From NCBI RefSeq assembly GCF_001949145.1, contig NW_019091364.1, forward strand, positions 2,280,892 to 2,344,891: a stretch of DNA of 64,000 nt, given 5' to 3'. Numbering within the stretch: the stretch's first letter is position 1; every line of letters begins with the position of its first letter. This document shows positions 62,801 to 64,000 of this stretch, one piece after another. Both the position numbers and the translations under genes were made by a program. Below the pieces are notes generated by a model. It had not been told where the DNA came from. It was given only the letters and a program-made list of their open reading frames with translations, and made no database searches. The stretch comes from Acanthaster planci (lineage: Eukaryota; Echinodermata; Asteroidea; Valvatida; Acanthasteridae).

Positions 62801-63792
62801 AGCCACAGGACCACCGCCAATTAAAGATTTCTTTTGTTTGAAATACATGTATCTGTGTGATTGCTCTTGGTCCCGGAGGAATGTGAGGTGCGGGGCCATC
62901 TTGGTCGACTGCAGAGAGACCTATCAGGCTGTCGCAGATAAATAAGAGCAGATAATTGTACAGAATTCGAACTTACATATCCCTTGCGACGGGGAACGGA
63001 ATAAATCGTTTTGTCTTTCGTACGAAAAATCTGGGTCTATGACTCAACTTTATTGTTTCCTTGCCACTACGGTTACACTAGGACCGTTTTAACAGAATTT
63101 TGAAATTAATTCTGCCCTCTGGTGGAAGCTCAAAGAACCAAAAAGTTGATCCTGGCAGATATTTACACAATCTCGCCACTTCTGGGGCCAAACAGTTTCC
63201 TTTTTCCAGAAGAAACTGTGAGTGTGTAAACGCCTTCAATCGTGGACCTTAAACAATAGGGGACAATAGGGTCCACGGTTGCCGAAAAGTCCACGGTTGG
63301 AAAACGTGTACAAAACATATGAGAGGTCTTCCGAAAGTATGAACAAAAGGGGAACAATAGGGAGTCCACGATTGAAGCCGTTTACACACTATGCTATGCC
63401 CATAGTGAGCCCCCTCTCGCATCTGAAATTTCGAAATGTACTCAGCCTCTTTAAAAGTCGCAGTGACTTTGTCTTAAGTGCCACCTTTGGGAAGAAAATG
63501 TGTGTAACGAGGGTGATCCTTCAGAAAATTCACCACAGTACTGCCACATATACTGCTCACAATTTGAGACACGCTGAGTAAAGGGATTAATTAAACCTCT
63601 CATCCTGAGAGAGCAGGATGGGTGTACCGTACCTGAAGACGTAATCGTGGCCGTCAATTTCTTTGCCGGCCCCCGAGCCGTTCAGGATGCCCCCACAGCC
63701 CACCACAGCGCATCGAATGCAGCTCTGCCTACCGGCCAGTCCGTGAACCGGAGGATTGGCAAAGTCTTTGTGCTGCAAGATTTGGCTCATGA
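56848..63792 (-). CDS. Gene E: ST6GalNAc-I/II-type sialyltransferase (GT29), exons 3-7, 5' end beyond window
   Basis: Exons on the minus strand: 63633-63792, 61423-61531, 58440-58546, 57655-57767, 56848-57062, the same sizes as gene D (160, 109, 107, 113, 215). Exons 1 and 2 must lie right of 64000. Exon 3 gives motif [12 protein letters not shown] and [10 protein letters not shown], as in gene D, including the Ser to Gly change. Exon 4 ends [10 protein letters not shown]...VEDK. Exon 6 gives HPNFFFYV...RPTTG. Exon 7 gives LHICDEV, HYYD, HDVDNE and stops after FQRDM. No stop or frameshift is seen in the visible part, and D and E differ by few residues, so E looks functional. The stop codon is 1 nt from a 201-N gap, so its 3' flank is unknown. 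Intron 3 is 1.2 kb longer than in D and carries a TIR element, a SINE remnant and a CpG-rich patch; intron 4 carries an A/C-rich tract and a single N. Confidence 0.93.
59908..59997. repeat. A/C-rich tract expanded in gene E intron 4
   Basis: CCAACCAACAAA-type units follow a single N at 59907. The matching place in gene D (34540-34590) has only a short ACAACAATAACAAACA piece, so the tract grew after duplication. Confidence 0.8.
62360..62520. promoter_or_regulatory. CpG-rich, promoter-like patch in gene E intron 3
   Basis: About 160 nt are strongly G+C- and CpG-rich in an A/T-rich intron. They contain a NRF1-like CGCCTGCGCAGTC (62467-62479) and a YY1-like GCGCCATGTTT (62491-62501), a combination common in CpG-island promoters of animals. 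No clear transcript can be traced from it. It lies in the part of the intron missing from gene D, so it may have come with an insertion. Confidence 0.35.
62745..62830 (-). mobile_element. Degenerate tRNA-derived SINE head in gene E intron 3
   Basis: On the minus strand, TGGTCCTGTGG (62813-62823) resembles box A and AAATCGATTCCC (62758-62769) box B, with tRNA-like spacing. The rest of the body is not recognisable. It lies in the part of intron 3 that gene D lacks. Confidence 0.45.
63222..63389. mobile_element. 168-bp TIR element in gene E intron 3, absent from gene D
   Basis: The 26-bp ends at 63222-63247 and 63364-63389 are inverted copies with one mismatch (GTGTGTAAACGCCTTCAAT... at the left). 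The interior has short direct repeats (GTCCACGGTTG, AACAATAGGG). In the matching place of gene D (37040-37060) the flanking sequences run together with only a G-run between them, so it entered after the D/E duplication. Confidence 0.75.
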
Positions 63793-64000
63793 CTAAAATT
63801 GAGAAATGAGGGAGAGAAAACAGAATTTCATCAAAATGTTAGCTACAATAGACGCAAGACATAAGAATTACTCTCCCACAATCATAACCGACAATAACTT
63901 AACAATAAGTTTTGATAATTTTTGATAAAAGATACTTTTTCCGAAATTTGTAAATTCTCCTTGACCGTGGCCGTCCTTACCTACCGTCAATCTCTTTAAC

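Larger units (their letters stand above)
56486..63905. repeat. Segmental duplication, copy 2 (3' half of gene E)
   Basis: Counterpart of 31889-37563 and about 1.7 kb longer. The extra length comes from ~360 nt including the N gap between the shared AGGTCGGCTAGG start and the stop codon, an expanded A/C tract in intron 4, and 61580-63108 plus a TIR element in intron 3. Alignment with copy 1 stops close to 63905, a little upstream of exon 3. Confidence 0.85.

Noticed and set aside
1-64000. CRISPR array, bacterial operon or provirus
   Set aside because: No regularly spaced direct repeats, no compact unspliced genes and no viral coding region; everything fits an intron-bearing animal genome.

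Overview
This is a stretch of an animal nuclear genome. Genes are split by many GT-AG introns, tRNA-derived SINEs and inverted-repeat elements fill the introns, there are no operons or ribosome binding sites, and three assembly gaps are present. The protein family and repeat style suggest a marine invertebrate deuterostome (amphioxus, echinoderm or hemichordate). I cannot fix the species by eye.

The window is a cluster of five paralogous GT29 sialyltransferase genes of the ST6GalNAc-I/II type (alpha-N-acetylgalactosaminide alpha-2,6-sialyltransferase-like), plus one stray exon. Gene A (minus, 5012-8895) has its first five exons; the last two are not visible in the 5 kb to its left. Gene B (plus, 13576-18943) is complete, with seven exons and 421 aa. 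Gene C (minus, 21504-27730) has all seven exons but is 4 nt short in exon 6, which shifts the frame before the catalytic C-terminus. Gene D (minus, 31940-42155) is complete, seven exons and 369 aa. Gene E (minus, 56848-63792 and beyond) shows its last five exons and runs off the right edge. A lone copy of gene C's exon 4 lies at 51084-51189.

All copies share one exon plan: N-terminal anchor and stem; Cys-Pro-Lys-Thr/PFG domain; sialyl motif L; end of motif L; linker; motif S; then motifs III and VS to the stop. Intron phases are 0,1,2,0,2,1 throughout. Each product should be a type II Golgi membrane enzyme that moves sialic acid from CMP-sialic acid to glycan acceptors. A and B are head to head, B and C tail to tail, and C, D and E run in the same direction. 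D and E are recent segmental duplicates that still align through their introns. All copies with a visible motif L lack the usual Asn of its VVGN core (Cys in A, B, D, E; Ala in C).

The rest is intergenic or intronic DNA with at least five tRNA-derived SINEs, several short TIR elements, a long near-perfect hairpin at 29135-29258, A/C-rich tracts, a broken RecQ-like helicase fragment at 55268-55480, a CpG-rich promoter-like patch inside gene E's intron 3, and a pair of unidentified exon-like segments at 44861 and 46797.
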